Shown here: piece by piece, positions 43,601-53,634 of the stretch
How positions within the stretch are numbered: the first letter of the stretch is position 1
Layout of the letters: every line of letters starts with the position of its first letter
NCBI GenBank assembly: GCA_021613375.1
Contig: CM038720.1
Span: 5,108,462 to 5,172,461, forward strand
DNA length: 64,000 nt
DNA from: Megaleporinus macrocephalus
Lineage: Eukaryota > Chordata > Actinopteri > Characiformes > Anostomidae
Direction of reading: 5' to 3'
The notes under the pieces: model-generated
What the model saw: only the letters and a program-made list of their open reading frames with translations
The model's database searches: none
Told to the model about the DNA's origin: nothing
Made by a program: the position numbers and the translations under genes

Positions 43601-44584
43601 CTGTACTACGTGCGCCACCTCCCCGAAGGAATACAGGAGGCGTTGGTTCTTCCCAGATCCCATATAGACGCAGTCATGCACCTGGCCCACCATCACCCGC
43701 TGGGAGGGCACCTCGCCAAGGAAAACACGCTGCCCCGAATCCTGCCCCGCTTCTACTGGCCCTCTATCCATGCAGAAGTGAAGAACTTCTGCCAGCGCTG
43801 CAGGAAATGCCAACTCACCTCCCCAAAAAAAACACCTCCGGCACCCCTCATCCCTCTCTCCATTATCGGGGTGCCATTCGAACGCATTGGGATGGACATT
43901 GTTGGGCCACTGCCCAAATCTGGCCGGGGGCACGAGTACATCTTGGTAATGATGGACTACGCCACCCGCTATCCAGAGGCTGTGCCACTACGGAAGGCCA
44001 CCTCAAAGACCATCGCCAGGGAACTATTCCTGCTCTGTAGCCGGGTGGGGATCCCCAAGGATATCATCACGGACCAGGGCACCCCCTTTGTATCCAAACT
44101 CATGGCGGACCTCTGCAAGCTCCTCCAGATCAAGCATCTCCCCACGTCAGTCTACCACCCCCAGACCGATGGTCTGGTGGAAAGATTCAACCAGACCTTA
44201 AAACGCATGCTCTGCTAGGTGATCGCTCAGGACGGGCGGGACTGGGATCTATTGATTCCGTATGTCCTGTTTGCGGTTCGAGAAGTGCCCCAGGCCTCTA
44301 CAGGGTTTTCGCCCTTTGAACTCCTATACTCCCGCCGGCCTCGGGGCCTACTCGATGTGGTCAAAGAGGCCTGCGAACAGCAACCCTCCCCGCACCGATC
44401 TGTCATAGAGTATGTGCGAGAGATGCAGCAGCGGTTCGAGGCGGTGTCCCCAATTGTGCGGGAACATATGGAGGAAGCCCAACGTGCCCAGCAACAAGCC
44501 TATAACCGCCCGGCACAACCCAGAGAGTTTCGCCCCGGAGAACGTGTCTCACCCCTGCCCAGCGCCAGGAACTCACAGAAATAG
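43600..44584 (+). pseudogene. Integrase remnant with one in-frame stop
   Basis: The frame from 43,610 shows the HHCC zinc-binding region (HLAHHHPLGGH then CQRCRKC), then the catalytic core: Asp in GMDIVGPL, Asp in ITDQGTPF, and Glu in DGLVERFNQTLK, with 35 residues between the last two (D,D35E). A TAG at 44,216-44,218 interrupts it, and the same frame resumes for about 120 codons (FAVREVPQASTGFSPFELLY, then PGERV). Downstream the frame slips. A CAG-to-TAG transition is the simplest origin of the stop. Confidence 0.85.
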
Positions 44585-45386
44585 TGGAGCAGTTCCGAGA
44601 TGTCTTCTCCTCTGTCCCCGGCCGTACTCACGTCGTCCAGCACGACATCCGCACCCCCGCTGGGGTAGTCGTGAGACAGCGTCCCTACCGCGCCCCAGGG
44701 GCGCGCCGCACGGCCATAGGGGTCCAGCCCCATCGTGATGGTTCCCAATCAAAAAATTTGCGGCCACCTACCTAGACGACATCATCATCCACTCGACCAC
44801 GTGGGCAGAACACACAGCCCATGTGAGGAGGGTATTGAGCGTCCTCCGCGAAGCTGGACTCACGGCCAACCCGAAGAAATGCCACCTAGGCCTCACTGAG
44901 GCTTATTACCTGGACTACCGAATTGGAAGGGGCCTGCTGAGACCCCAGGAGAAAAAAATCGAGGCAATCCTTAATTGTCCACGGCCGAGGACCAAGAAAC
45001 AGGTACGTGCCTTCTTGGGGTTGGCCGGATATTACCGGTGGTTTGTCCCTGACTTCTCCTCTGTAGCCTCTCCCTTATCAGATCGCACCAGGAAGGGGCA
45101 GCCGGACGCCGTGGTGTGGACCCCAGAGGCTGAAGCGGCCTTCGAGCTCCTCAAGACCCGCCTAACATCTGAGCCAATCTTCCGCAGCCCGGATTTCAAC
45201 AAACCATTCCGGGTGCAGACGGATGCCTCGGAGCGGGGTCTTGGGGCAGTTCTAGTCCAGGATTTCGACGGAGAGGAGCATCCGGTCCTTTACATCAGTC
45301 GCAAGCTAACCCCCGCAGAACAACGGTATGCTGCCCTGGAACGAGAAGCCTTGGCGATCAAGTGGGCCATCGAGGAGCTGCGGTTC
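44540..45386 (+). pseudogene. RT (C-terminal) and RNase H remnant
   Basis: 44,545-44,700 encodes the linker before RT (PAQRQELTEIVEQFRDVFS, then VVRQRPYRAPGARR). A deletion then removes the early RT motifs, and 44,760 resumes at the catalytic TYLDDIIIHS. The frame from 44,823 continues through the thumb (GLTANPKKCHLG, FLGLAGYYRWFVPDFS) into RNase H (FRVQTDASERGLGAVLVQDF, YISRKLTPAEQRYAALEREA) and stops at the LTR junction after IEELRF. The rest of RNase H is missing. Confidence 0.85.
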
Positions 45387-45927
45387 TGTCAAACACAGTT
45401 CAGCACCCATTGTTGTGGATAGCCAGCGACCGCGTGGTCGAGGGGGCGGAGCGGGGAACAACGCACGCCGGGCCGCCACTAACAAGCACAGCTGCTCTCA
45501 CTCAGACAGACGGAGCCGCGAATATAAAAACACAGCGGAGAGACTCAGTGGGGTGAGTGAAGCTGGACACCGCAGACAACCTTGCTAACAGCTCGGCGTT
45601 TCGCCGTGTTCTCTCTCTCCCTGCTCTGCTCTGCTCTGCTCTCTCTCTCTCTGCGCCTTACCAGGGGACTGAGCCTCGTCCGTTGAAGCTCCACCAGCCG
45701 CTGGTCTCAACAGCACTGCCCCGCCTGGAGCTCCGCGAGCCAAGCCACCCGTGAGTGAAACCGAGAGACCTGCTAGGACCCACGAGGAGACTACGCAGAG
45801 TCTAAAGCCTTCGTTACGTCAGTTTTGTTTTTCCGTCGTCCTTGTTTGAACAGGATTTAATAAATAGGACTGAGAACTGAGACTTTTGTTTCTCTGTGGT
45901 CCCTCCTTTGCTCTTGAGCGCCCCACA
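45387..45927 (+). repeat. 3' LTR
   Basis: Starts TGTCAAACACAG and ends GCGCCCCACA. Has TATAAAAACACAGCGG at about 45,525 and AATAAATAGG at about 45,862. It carries a few small insertions relative to the 5' LTR (for example within the CTGCTCTGCTCT tract). Confidence 0.88.
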
Positions 45928-46189
45928 ACATGCAGCATTTCTCTCTGTTTTTGTTAGAAGCGTAGTGGATGCTTGTATGGGTAACATTCTGCTCTCCTTA
46001 AAAACATTCAAGTTACATGTAGAAAGTAAAGTGTAAAGTTAAAAAACATGTTTGCAAGAGTTTATTGAGATTTTCTGTTGAATGTGAATGAAGTTTGGTG
46101 AAGTTTAACTCGTCCCTGTTTATTGGGCTACCGGTGTAAAGTGGCAGCATGATCTGACTTTGCCTCCACACAGGTCTCTGCTAGGGCAC

Positions 46190-46725
46190 CCTTGGCCACC
46201 AAAGGGAGAAAGGAGTCCAGATGATTAGGCATAATTCATGTCATTCAGGTGCTCTCACGCTACCCCTTGCTCAGTCTTGTTTAAGCCGTTAATTGGTGAC
46301 TCTTTGTCTTGAGTCACTAGCTTTCTCTCTTCTCAAGTCGGTTTCTTGGTCTTTTCTGAGTAAATTTCTCAGCGTGAGTATTAAAAAAGAAACCCAAACC
46401 CGGACCCGCTTTGATCACAGAAATTGAAGGAAGGTTTTTTTTTCCTGCCTCCTAAAACATTACTTAAAGTTAAAAGCACCTCATCTCAGTCCGCCCTCCC
46501 AAATAACCTTCTTTTTTTATTTTTATTTTTCTGTTCTAGCAGGTTTGCACTTGAGTCCACCCCTTTTGCTCAGTTGGGGGCTTAAACATTAGCGTTCTGG
46601 TCTCCTGCTTTAAAGGTCATGGGGTCAAGACCCCTGCGGAGAAAGCCAGCAGGTTACAGTAGCCTATGTGTGTCTCAGCTCTTGTGCTGAACCCAGACAG
46701 TTCAGCTTAATGTTCCCCATGTTGC
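46190..46725 (-). repeat. Repeat R3, inverted relative to 60,060-60,510
   Basis: GGCCACCAAAGGGAGAAAGG, GATTAGGCATAATTCATGTC, CTTGAGTCACTAGCTTTCTC, and GTTCTGGTCTCCTGCTTTAA are reverse complements of the block at 60.1-60.5 kb. A third copy in the 60 kb orientation lies at 51,495-51,700. 46,568-46,650 resembles a tRNA-derived SINE head (A-box-like TTGCTCAGTTGG, B-box-like GGGTCAAGACC). Confidence 0.65.
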
Positions 46726-46911
46726 TTGTGTTCAAAATAAACAAACCAGTCCCCACTTCATGGTGTGTGTGCGTCCAATGGCTTATAGATGTAATTCGTC
46801 CTTCTCACTTGGCATGTCATTAAATGGTTGTAAAGGGCCAAATAAAGCAATAAATCAGTAGCAATAAAGCAATAAATAGCTTAAATGTGCAGGCGATAGG
46901 CAGCCTCTGAC

Positions 46912-47026
46912 AAAAAGTATCTAGGTCATGGCACCAGGCCTCTGTAACAGATATGAAACTGTTGCCAAGGCCCATAACAGTTTTATATCTGCTGCAAGAA
47001 GTGGTGCCATGACCTGGATACTTTTG
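46912..47026. mobile_element. Short palindromic element
   Basis: AAAAGTATCTAGGTCATGGC, then ACCA, is matched by TGGTGCCATGACCTGGATAC, then TTTT, with inner complementarity (CAGATATGAAACTGTTG against CATAACAGTTTTATATCTG). The 115-base sequence folds into one hairpin. Related ends bound 50,624-51,262. Confidence 0.65.
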
Positions 47027-48160
47027 GATACATCTGTTTGGTGGTATTAAAAGTATTCTTGAGATGGGGCTGAAGAACAATTAAGGCTCATTTGTACTCA
47101 ACGTTAAATATGGATACACACAGAGCTTTTTGTCCGTACTCTGCATTCATTCTGTTGATAATTTGACCAATCCCGCTGGAGACCGTGGTGAAACTGGGGG
47201 ACTTGGTTGATTGGTTGTCTGAGTTGGTTAGATATTTTAACCATGATGTATGTTTGTCGTGGCGCAGAGACAAATAGTTGTTTTCGAAGTAAAGACAGAA
47301 CTATGAGCTCATTCATTGTCACCATGTCTGATTACTCTGATCCTTTGAGACGCTGTTGTAGTGGGGGGCCTGGGTCATGCCTACACTGGCTGTTATTTAG
47401 GCTACATGAGTCCTGTAAATGACTGGGGACAGTTAAACATAGCACATGGTTGTAAGCTACCCTACCAACAAAGACAGAGATGCAAAGTAAAGAATATGAA
47501 TTCAGCCCCTGACATAACGTCGTCTGTCAGATGGGTCACATGGGCCAGGTCAAACCCTGCAGCAGGCTTTTTAAGACTGTGCAGTTGCTAGTTGAATTCA
47601 GACCATTTACAGAAAGTAACCTCAGACCTTCTTAGAACATGTCTGTCCTGCTGTATTTTCAAGAATGAAGCATATACTCTGAACTGGTCTCCCTCAGAGA
47701 GACCAACAGAGTTCAACAGAGCCAGTCTTTCACAGATGCCTTGAATAGACTGCCTTTGCTTCCCAGTCTTGTTGGCTGAAGATCGATTGGAGCCATATGG
47801 AGCATTGCTAGAGGACACTAAATAAATTGGAAAGAACAAAGTTCAGAATGCTTTCAGACTCAGTCCTGTCAAACTATTAGTTATCCTTCTTTAGTAGAGT
47901 GGTTGCAGCCTTGTTTGCTTACTTGTGATGAAGTTTCTGCCATCCTAGAAGGACATACAAAATGGGGCAGGGGAGCCAAAGAGCAAGCAATTTCTTTGCT
48001 TGCGCAGGATGTCAGCCAGCTGGCATTGTCAATTCATAACACCTTGCACCAATGGGAGAGCTTAAGGTTCTTGTTGAAATCCTTTATAGGGGCTTTATAT
48101 AGCAGTGACAAAGGAGAAGCACAGGTTGGGCCAGCTGCCTTGGTCAAGCTAATACTCTGA
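47027..48160. other. Spacer without a recognised gene
   Basis: 47,517-47,575 (GTCACATGGGCCAGGTCAAA, CCTGCAGCAGGC) occurs in inverted orientation at 55,645-55,710. Open frames up to 86 codons show no domain. Confidence 0.35.
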
Positions 48161-48310
48161 AGTGTTCATGATGACACTGGCCACCATCATTCTTTGCAGA
48201 ACCTCCGTCAGGTTGGATGGGGAATGTCGGTGCACAGCCATTTTCAGATCTCTCCAGAGATGTTCAATTGGGTTTACGGCCTGGACTCTGGCTGGACACC
48301 TTTGACTGTG
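48160..48310. repeat. Interspersed fish repeat fragment
   Basis: Phrases CACCATCATTCTTTGCAGAA, GTGCACAGCCATTTTCAGAT and CTCTCCAGAGATGTTCAATT belong to a repeat I recognise as common in fish genomes, though I cannot name its family. It is fused to LTR-like DNA near 48,310-48,360. Confidence 0.5.
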
Positions 48311-48339
48311 TGCTTAGGGTTTTTGTACTGTTGGAAGAT

Positions 48340-50450
48340 AAACCTTCGCCGGCGAAGCTCTAGGAAGAGTCCTTTTGCTCTTTGTTGTCTCAGCCCCATT
48401 GGACTTGTTTGCTTGCCCTTACTACATTGTTTTCTGGTTTTGACTCTTTGCTCTGCCCACTGACTTTGTGTTTTGGATTGCACCTTTTTGAATAAACTTA
48501 CCTCCATATGGATCCTCATTCTGTCTCGTCACAAAATACTTTGACTGCCCGTGATCCAATAGGGATAACCGAGCTCCAGGAAGCTCTCACACCCTGGTCT
48601 GCCCTGGTCTCAATCATGTCTTTGCTGGGTAGTCCCTTTATAGGCCCACCTTCTTGCTCCTTCGGGCCATTTTGGGCTACACCTGGCCTGTCGTTATTCT
48701 TTTGGGTGGAGTGGTTCTCGAACCTAGAAGGTCTAAAGATTACATCGCAGGGTCTTGTTCTTGAGCCTAGCCATAAATGGCCCAACTGCCGGGGGTCACG
48801 AAGCCCTGACCTTCCTGCGAGCTGCAGCAATCAGCAGGCTTATATGTACAAAGCTTTTGCACACTACCTATCTATCCCTCTCATTCCCTGTAAGACCCTG
48901 CCTAAAATTAAAGGCATGGATGGCCAAGTGGGGGCATGATCAATAAAATAACTATCCTGCTTCAACTTAGCACAGTGCTTACCTCTGTGTTTCAGTCATT
49001 CATCAGTAAGGGGCTAAGGGACATGCTGGATCAGTGGGTAATCAAATAGGAATAAGGAGGAGCACGTCAACCACGTCCATTTGGTGTTGACTCGTCTGGA
49101 ACATCTACTTTTTGTCAAGTTGGAAAAGTACGAATTCAACCAAACTGAGATCTATTTCCTGGGGTATATCTTTAATGTTCAAGAGGTAAGGTTGGATGAA
49201 CGCAAGGTAAAGGCAGTGGCCACTTCCCCAAACCTTAAAGAAACTGCAATTTGTTCTTGGTTTTGACAATTTCTATAAGTGTTTATTCGTAATTTCAGCT
49301 ATGTTGCAGCTCTGTTAACCTCCCTGCTATGTGGTAATCCCCGGAACCTGAAGTGAAACACTGCAGCTTAGGCAATATTTACAGAGCTCAAGACCAAGTT
49401 CACTAATGCTCCCATCCTGAAACACCCAGACTCCACACAGCCGTTCATAGTGGAGGTAGATGCATCGGACACCGGGATAGGGGCTATCCTGTCCCAACGC
49501 CATAGTACCCCTGCAAAAAAAGTACCCGTGTGCCTTTTTCTCCCACAGAGCACAACTACGATGTTGGCAACCGCAAACTCCTGGCCATCAAGGCAGCCTT
49601 AGGAATGGAGACATTGGCTGAAGGGGGCACATCATCCTTTCATAATTCTTACTGACCATAGAAGCCTAGAGTATATCCAAGCCCATGAATTCTCACCAAG
49701 CCCGCTGGGCTCTTTTCTTCACCCATTTTAATTTCAGCCTCGCATACAGACCTGCATCTAAGCACAACAAGGAGGAAGCTGTCTCCCGCATCCACGACAG
49801 TTAGACTTCCCCTGCAGCCGAGAGCCCCATCATTCCTTAGTCTTGCGTTTTGGCACCTATCAGGTAGGAGATCATAGATCGGATCTAACAAGTGCAAAGA
49901 TCTGAACCACCTTCTGCCGATTGCTTACCAGACAAGCTCTACGTTCCGTTGGCACTACACTCTGAGTTCTGTAACTGGGTGCACTCTACGCCCAACTCTG
50001 GACACACTGGCATCCATCGCACAACAGGTTTGGTAAAAAAAATAGGTTTGGTGGCCTGGCGTTGCTAAATATGTCACCCATTTTGTGAACTCATGCGGGA
50101 ACTCCGCTACCAACGGGTCTGCTAGAGACTTTTCCTGTTCCCCAGCATTCCTGGTCTCACCTGTCAATTGATTTGTTCACTAATTGAATACTAATGGCAA
50201 CACTCATTTTGGTTGGGGGGGGTCTCAGTTCACTTCACACGTCTGGCAAGAGTTCTGCAAGATGTTAAACATCTTCGTCAGTCCATTATCTGGTTACCAT
50301 ACCAGCTCCAGAACTTTCCCAATTTCCCATTGCTTCAACATCTTATAACTCTTATAAATGCTTCTCCAGCGCTCTCTCACTGGGAAGTCCTTGTCTTTGA
50401 GCTCTTGGACGGAAAAACAGGCAGTGCACTCTGACCTGACAATGCCAGCT
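48340..50450 (+). mobile_element. Degenerate Ty3/Gypsy relic (RT-RNase H-integrase order)
   Basis: 48,340-48,533 looks like an LTR 3' part: AATAAACTTACCTCC, ending GTCTCGTCACA. 49,050-49,250 encodes an RT segment (EEHVNHVHLVLTRLEHL, FLGYIFNVQEVRLDERKVKA). 49,385-49,500 gives RNase H ([34 protein letters not shown]), with TDHRSLEYI near 49,655. 49,950-50,270 gives integrase pieces (HSEFCNW..H, PNSGHTGIHRTTG, SQFTS). Stops and frameshifts are frequent. This is the ordinary Gypsy domain order, unlike the element at 42.5 kb. Confidence 0.7.
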
Positions 50451-50623
50451 GGCTGACATCCTGTACAGATCAAGTGTGCTGCTAGATAGTTTGGCTGTAT
50501 GTGTTTCTTGTGTCTGCATTACTGGAATCTGTCTGGCTAGGAAAAGTCTCCTACTTGGATCTTAAATTCTCCAGCTAACTCAAACAACTGCTGCTTAGTG
50601 TTGACATAGGCTTAGCAGACCAA

Positions 50624-51262
50624 AGGTATCCAGGTCACGACACCAGTTCTATGTAGCAGATATGAAACTGGTGGGCCTTGACAACCTTTTTATATCTACT
50701 ACATTGCTCTGGACGAAAGCGGTTGCATTTTTCAACCTTCTCCTCCCCTTATCTTTCCTGTTTGGCTTCTCCTGTCTCATGGCTGTTATTCTATTACAGA
50801 GACTCTCTTAACTCTGCTCTTCAAACCAAGAAGAAATGGATTTGATTAAATGGAATCTAAACACAACTGACACTATCTTCTCGACGAAAAGCTTGGGACC
50901 TGTTGGTCCTGCTGAAACATTTGTACCTGGATATGCGAGGTCCCGGCCAAGTACACGTGTGAGTCTCTGTGAGCGCCGAATTCATGGCTGCATATGGTGA
51001 CGTCACGCGAGCCTTGGGGTTGTGTCTTTTACCCGGCCCACTTACCCGTTGCTAGTTGTATTTTGTGTGTACTGATTTTGCCTATCAGCAGAGGTTTTTT
51101 GTATGTTCCCACACTGTGCTCTACGGAACTCAGTCTGGGGGTTTCGTATCTGTATGTAACGGATGGGTTGATGATAATTTCGCCGGTTCTTGTACTTGTG
51201 ACTGTGTAACAATAAAGGCCCTGATTGATTGATTGACAGGACTGGTGCCATGACCTGGATCT
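50624..51262. mobile_element. Split palindromic element with LINE tail inside
   Basis: The left half AAGGTATCCAGGTCACGACA continues like the palindrome at 46,912. The right end TGGTGCCATGACCTGGATCT lies at 51,243-51,262. Between them, 50,985-51,238 ends in AACAATAAAGGCCCTGATTG with a (ATTG)n tail, the form of a LINE or SINE 3' end. Confidence 0.5.
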
Positions 51263-51489
51263 TAATCTATTGCCTTATTATTGACATGCCTAGTGGGAAG
51301 TGTAAATTATACAAGGTCTCTACAACACAGGACGCGCACACAACACGAAGTGGGGAACGGTTGGTTTATTCTGAACAAAAGCAACATCGGACAAGCATCC
51401 ACTATGCTTCTATGCTTTTTTTGGTAAAAAAAAAGGAAGTGAGAAGTCAAACCACTGACCAACGGGTCTGAGGGTCTTTTTGTGTTTCT

Positions 51490-51720
51490 TTACTTACACT
51501 GAGAAACAACCAAAGAATCGAGTGCCAAGATTTGAGAGGAGAGAAAACTAGTGACCAAATGTCTTGGCAGCTTGAACAAGACAGGGGCAAGAGGGGTTTG
51601 TGTAGGAGCTTTCCTTAAGTACAGCAGTGGCCAGCTGATCTGAATCATGCCTAATCTGGCCTCCTGTCTTTGTGCTCCTCAGGTGGCCTAACAGGGACCA
51701 GAGATGGTGCAGCTACTAAG
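51490..51720 (+). repeat. Repeat R3, copy in 60 kb orientation
   Basis: AGTGCCAAGATTTGAGAGGA, TTGGCAGCTTGAACAAGACA, AAGTACAGCAGTGGCCAGCT and ATCATGCCTAATCTGG-like phrases match 60,315-60,480. Confidence 0.65.
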
Positions 51721-52440
51721 ATTAAAAAAAAAAAATTACAGTAGTCTACACTTAATGCTCGTATGACCATATAGGGTCTTAACATTTTAGAAATCGACAG
51801 ATCTCAAACAACTCATGCAAATTCATTACAATCATACAGACCATAAATACACCTAAAGGCAACATAGGGGTATAGTAAAATTGTGCTTCCACTTTACACT
51901 GGTAACCCCAAAAAACAGGACCAAGTTAAACATCTCCAAACTTCATTCCACTGAAAATCACTATATAAACTGTTCCAAACATGTTCTCTAGCTCTAAGCC
52001 TTACATTTTATATGTAAGTTCAACAAAATTCATAACTTTCAAAGTCTTATTTAAACACAAAGGAGAGCAAAGCAACACATCTTACCCTAATCCACTACAC
52101 TCCTAACAAAAAACGAAGAAAACGCTGCATGTTCACATTTGAGAGCATAACCGTGATTGAGTCAACTCTTTTAGAGCGTATGCTTTTTGGCTTCATGAGG
52201 ACATCAATAACCAAAAAAATAACCAAAATAAAGTTTTAGCGTAGTTCACAATACAAAATAACCCAAAATTATTTTGCTATAAAAAATTAAAATAATAGTA
52301 ATAATATCTCAGCTACACCTGCAGTTTAGTAGTTTAGTAAATTTAGACATTCTTTCTGTTCAGTCATTAACAATGACATTAATTACAAATTACTTTAATA
52401 AACACTCTCTCTGTCTTCATGTAGTTATTTTATGTAAATC
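51721..52440. other. AT-rich spacer
   Basis: No repeat or gene recognised up to the start of the conserved TAAR 5' flank near 52,440. Confidence 0.35.
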
Positions 52441-52526
52441 TGTATCTGAATATCAGGTGAGCATCTGATGTAATTGTGAGTGTAAATCTAGCCAATCACA
52501 TGTTAGTGGGAGGATTAATACTAAAG

Positions 52527-52534
52527 TATAAAAA
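52527..52534 (+). promoter_or_regulatory. TATA box of the 52,615 TAAR gene
   Basis: TATAAAAA, 81-88 bases before the ATG, preceded by GCCAATCACATGTTAGTGGG and GGAGGATTAATACTAAAG. An ATG at 52,540 lies in frame but only 6 bases after the TATA box, so it is unlikely to be transcribed. Confidence 0.7.
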
Positions 52535-52614
52535 GACATGTGAGAAAGATAAATCTCCCAGTTCAGCACTGCTGTTACAATTACTGCATTCAGTATCTGA
52601 TAGACCTGCTTTAC

Positions 52615-53634
52615 ATGGATAAAACAGATTTCATGCAAAATCTCACAGTTCAATACTGCTTTCCTGAAAACAACTCCTCCTGCAGAAAGGAGGTCCGAGC
52701 AGGATCTGGATATTTACTGCTGTATATTTTTCTCTCTTTTGTATCTGTAAGCACTGTTTTTCTGAACCTGCTGGTGATCATCTCCATCTCTCACTTCAAG
52801 CAGCTCCACACTCCAACCAACCTGCTCATCCTCTCTCTGGCTGTTGCAGATCTTCTGATGGGACTGTTTATTATGCCTATGAAAATAATGGAATTAATCG
52901 ACTCCTGTTGGTATTTTGGACAAACAGCATGTGTTGTTTATCTAGTGATTCAGTGCATGTCAGGGACAGGATCTCTCTTCAGCATGGTTTTTATTGCAGT
53001 TGATCGGTACATCGCTGTCTGTGATCCTTTAGGTTATGCCTCTAAGATCACAGTGGGAAAAACTCTAGTGTTTCTAATTCTAGGCTGGTTTTATTGTATA
53101 CTGTATTCCATCATCTATTTGTACTTTAATGATCATCTCATTCTGTCTCAGATATCCGTTAGATGTTACGGAGAGTGTGTTCTGGTTATAAAACACTCCT
53201 GGGTGATCATTGACATTGTACTTTTTTTTCTAAGCCCTTGCTGCATTATACTGGTTTTGTATTCAGCTATCTTTATTACAGCAAGACGTCAAGCTAAAGC
53301 TGTTAGAACTGTGAAGAATGTCACCTCAAAGAAACACGGATCTAAAGTTTCACACTCTGAAACCAAAGCAGCGAAGACGTTGGGAATTGTTATTTTTGTT
53401 TATCTGGGTTGCTGGATACCATTTTATTTAAGTTCTCTTACAGTTGACACCTTGACATCTTTATCAATGGTGTGGGTTGTGTTTGTCTGGCTAACATGCA
53501 TGAACTCCACTGTGAATCCACTAATATATTCCATTTTCTATCCATGGTTCAGAGTTTCAGCTAAGTGTATTATAACATGTAGTATATTTAAATCCTTCTC
53601 CTCTCAGTTCAATTTGTTTCCAAAGAATGTTTAA
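52615..53634 (+). CDS. TAAR-like olfactory receptor, non-classical, intact (339 aa)
   Basis: Single-exon GPCR beginning MDKTDFMQNLTVQYCF. An in-frame ATG 25 codons upstream is rejected because it sits beside the TATA box and the added residues are not found in the paralogs. Key residues: N9 and N20 glycosylation sites, Asp79 (2.50), Cys106 (3.25), Gln113 at 3.32, DRY at 130-132, Asp200 at 5.42, CWIPF in TM6, and NSTVNPLIYSIFYPWF in TM7. It is thus a non-classical TAAR with the Asp moved to TM5. TM1-TM2 are nearly identical to the 40,885 and 60,920 receptors, while TM3, TM4 and ECL3 vary. The 5' and 3' flanks match the frameshifted copy at 35,491, so these two arose from one duplication. Confidence 0.95.
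   Translation: MDKTDFMQNLTVQYCFPENNSSCRKEVRAGSGYLLLYIFLSFVSVSTVFLNLLVIISISHFKQLHTPTNLLILSLAVADLLMGLFIMPMKIMELIDSCWYFGQTACVVYLVIQCMSGTGSLFSMVFIAVDRYIAVCDPLGYASKITVGKTLVFLILGWFYCILYSIIYLYFNDHLILSQISVRCYGECVLVIKHSWVIIDIVLFFLSPCCIILVLYSAIFITARRQAKAVRTVKNVTSKKHGSKVSHSETKAAKTLGIVIFVYLGCWIPFYLSSLTVDTLTSLSMVWVVFVWLTCMNSTVNPLIYSIFYPWFRVSAKCIITCSIFKSFSSQFNLFPKNV

Larger units (their letters stand above)
42461..45927 (+). mobile_element. Gmr1-like Ty3/Gypsy LTR retrotransposon, decayed
   Basis: Two LTRs (528 and 541 bases) with TG...CA ends flank about 2.4 kb of internal DNA. Domain order is a SCAN-like gag remnant, integrase, RT C-terminal half, RNase H. Integrase before RT is the copia-like order known for the Gmr1-like group of deuterostome Ty3/Gypsy elements. 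Protease, the zinc knuckle and the RT fingers/palm are deleted, the integrase frame has a TAG, and RNase H is cut off directly at the 3' LTR. I see no matching 5-base target duplication (CAGGG before, ACATG after). A (TA)n tract lies at 43,085-43,150. By eye the LTRs differ at roughly 15 positions in the first 225, so the insertion is not recent. Confidence 0.85.

Noticed and set aside
46568..46650. Possible tRNA gene
   Set aside because: A- and B-box-like motifs are present, but I cannot fold a consistent acceptor and anticodon stem, and the block belongs to a three-copy repeat.
52540..52614. Upstream in-frame ATG of the 52,615 TAAR
   Set aside because: It sits 6 bases after the TATA box and adds residues not shared with the paralogs; the conserved MDKTDF start is preferred.
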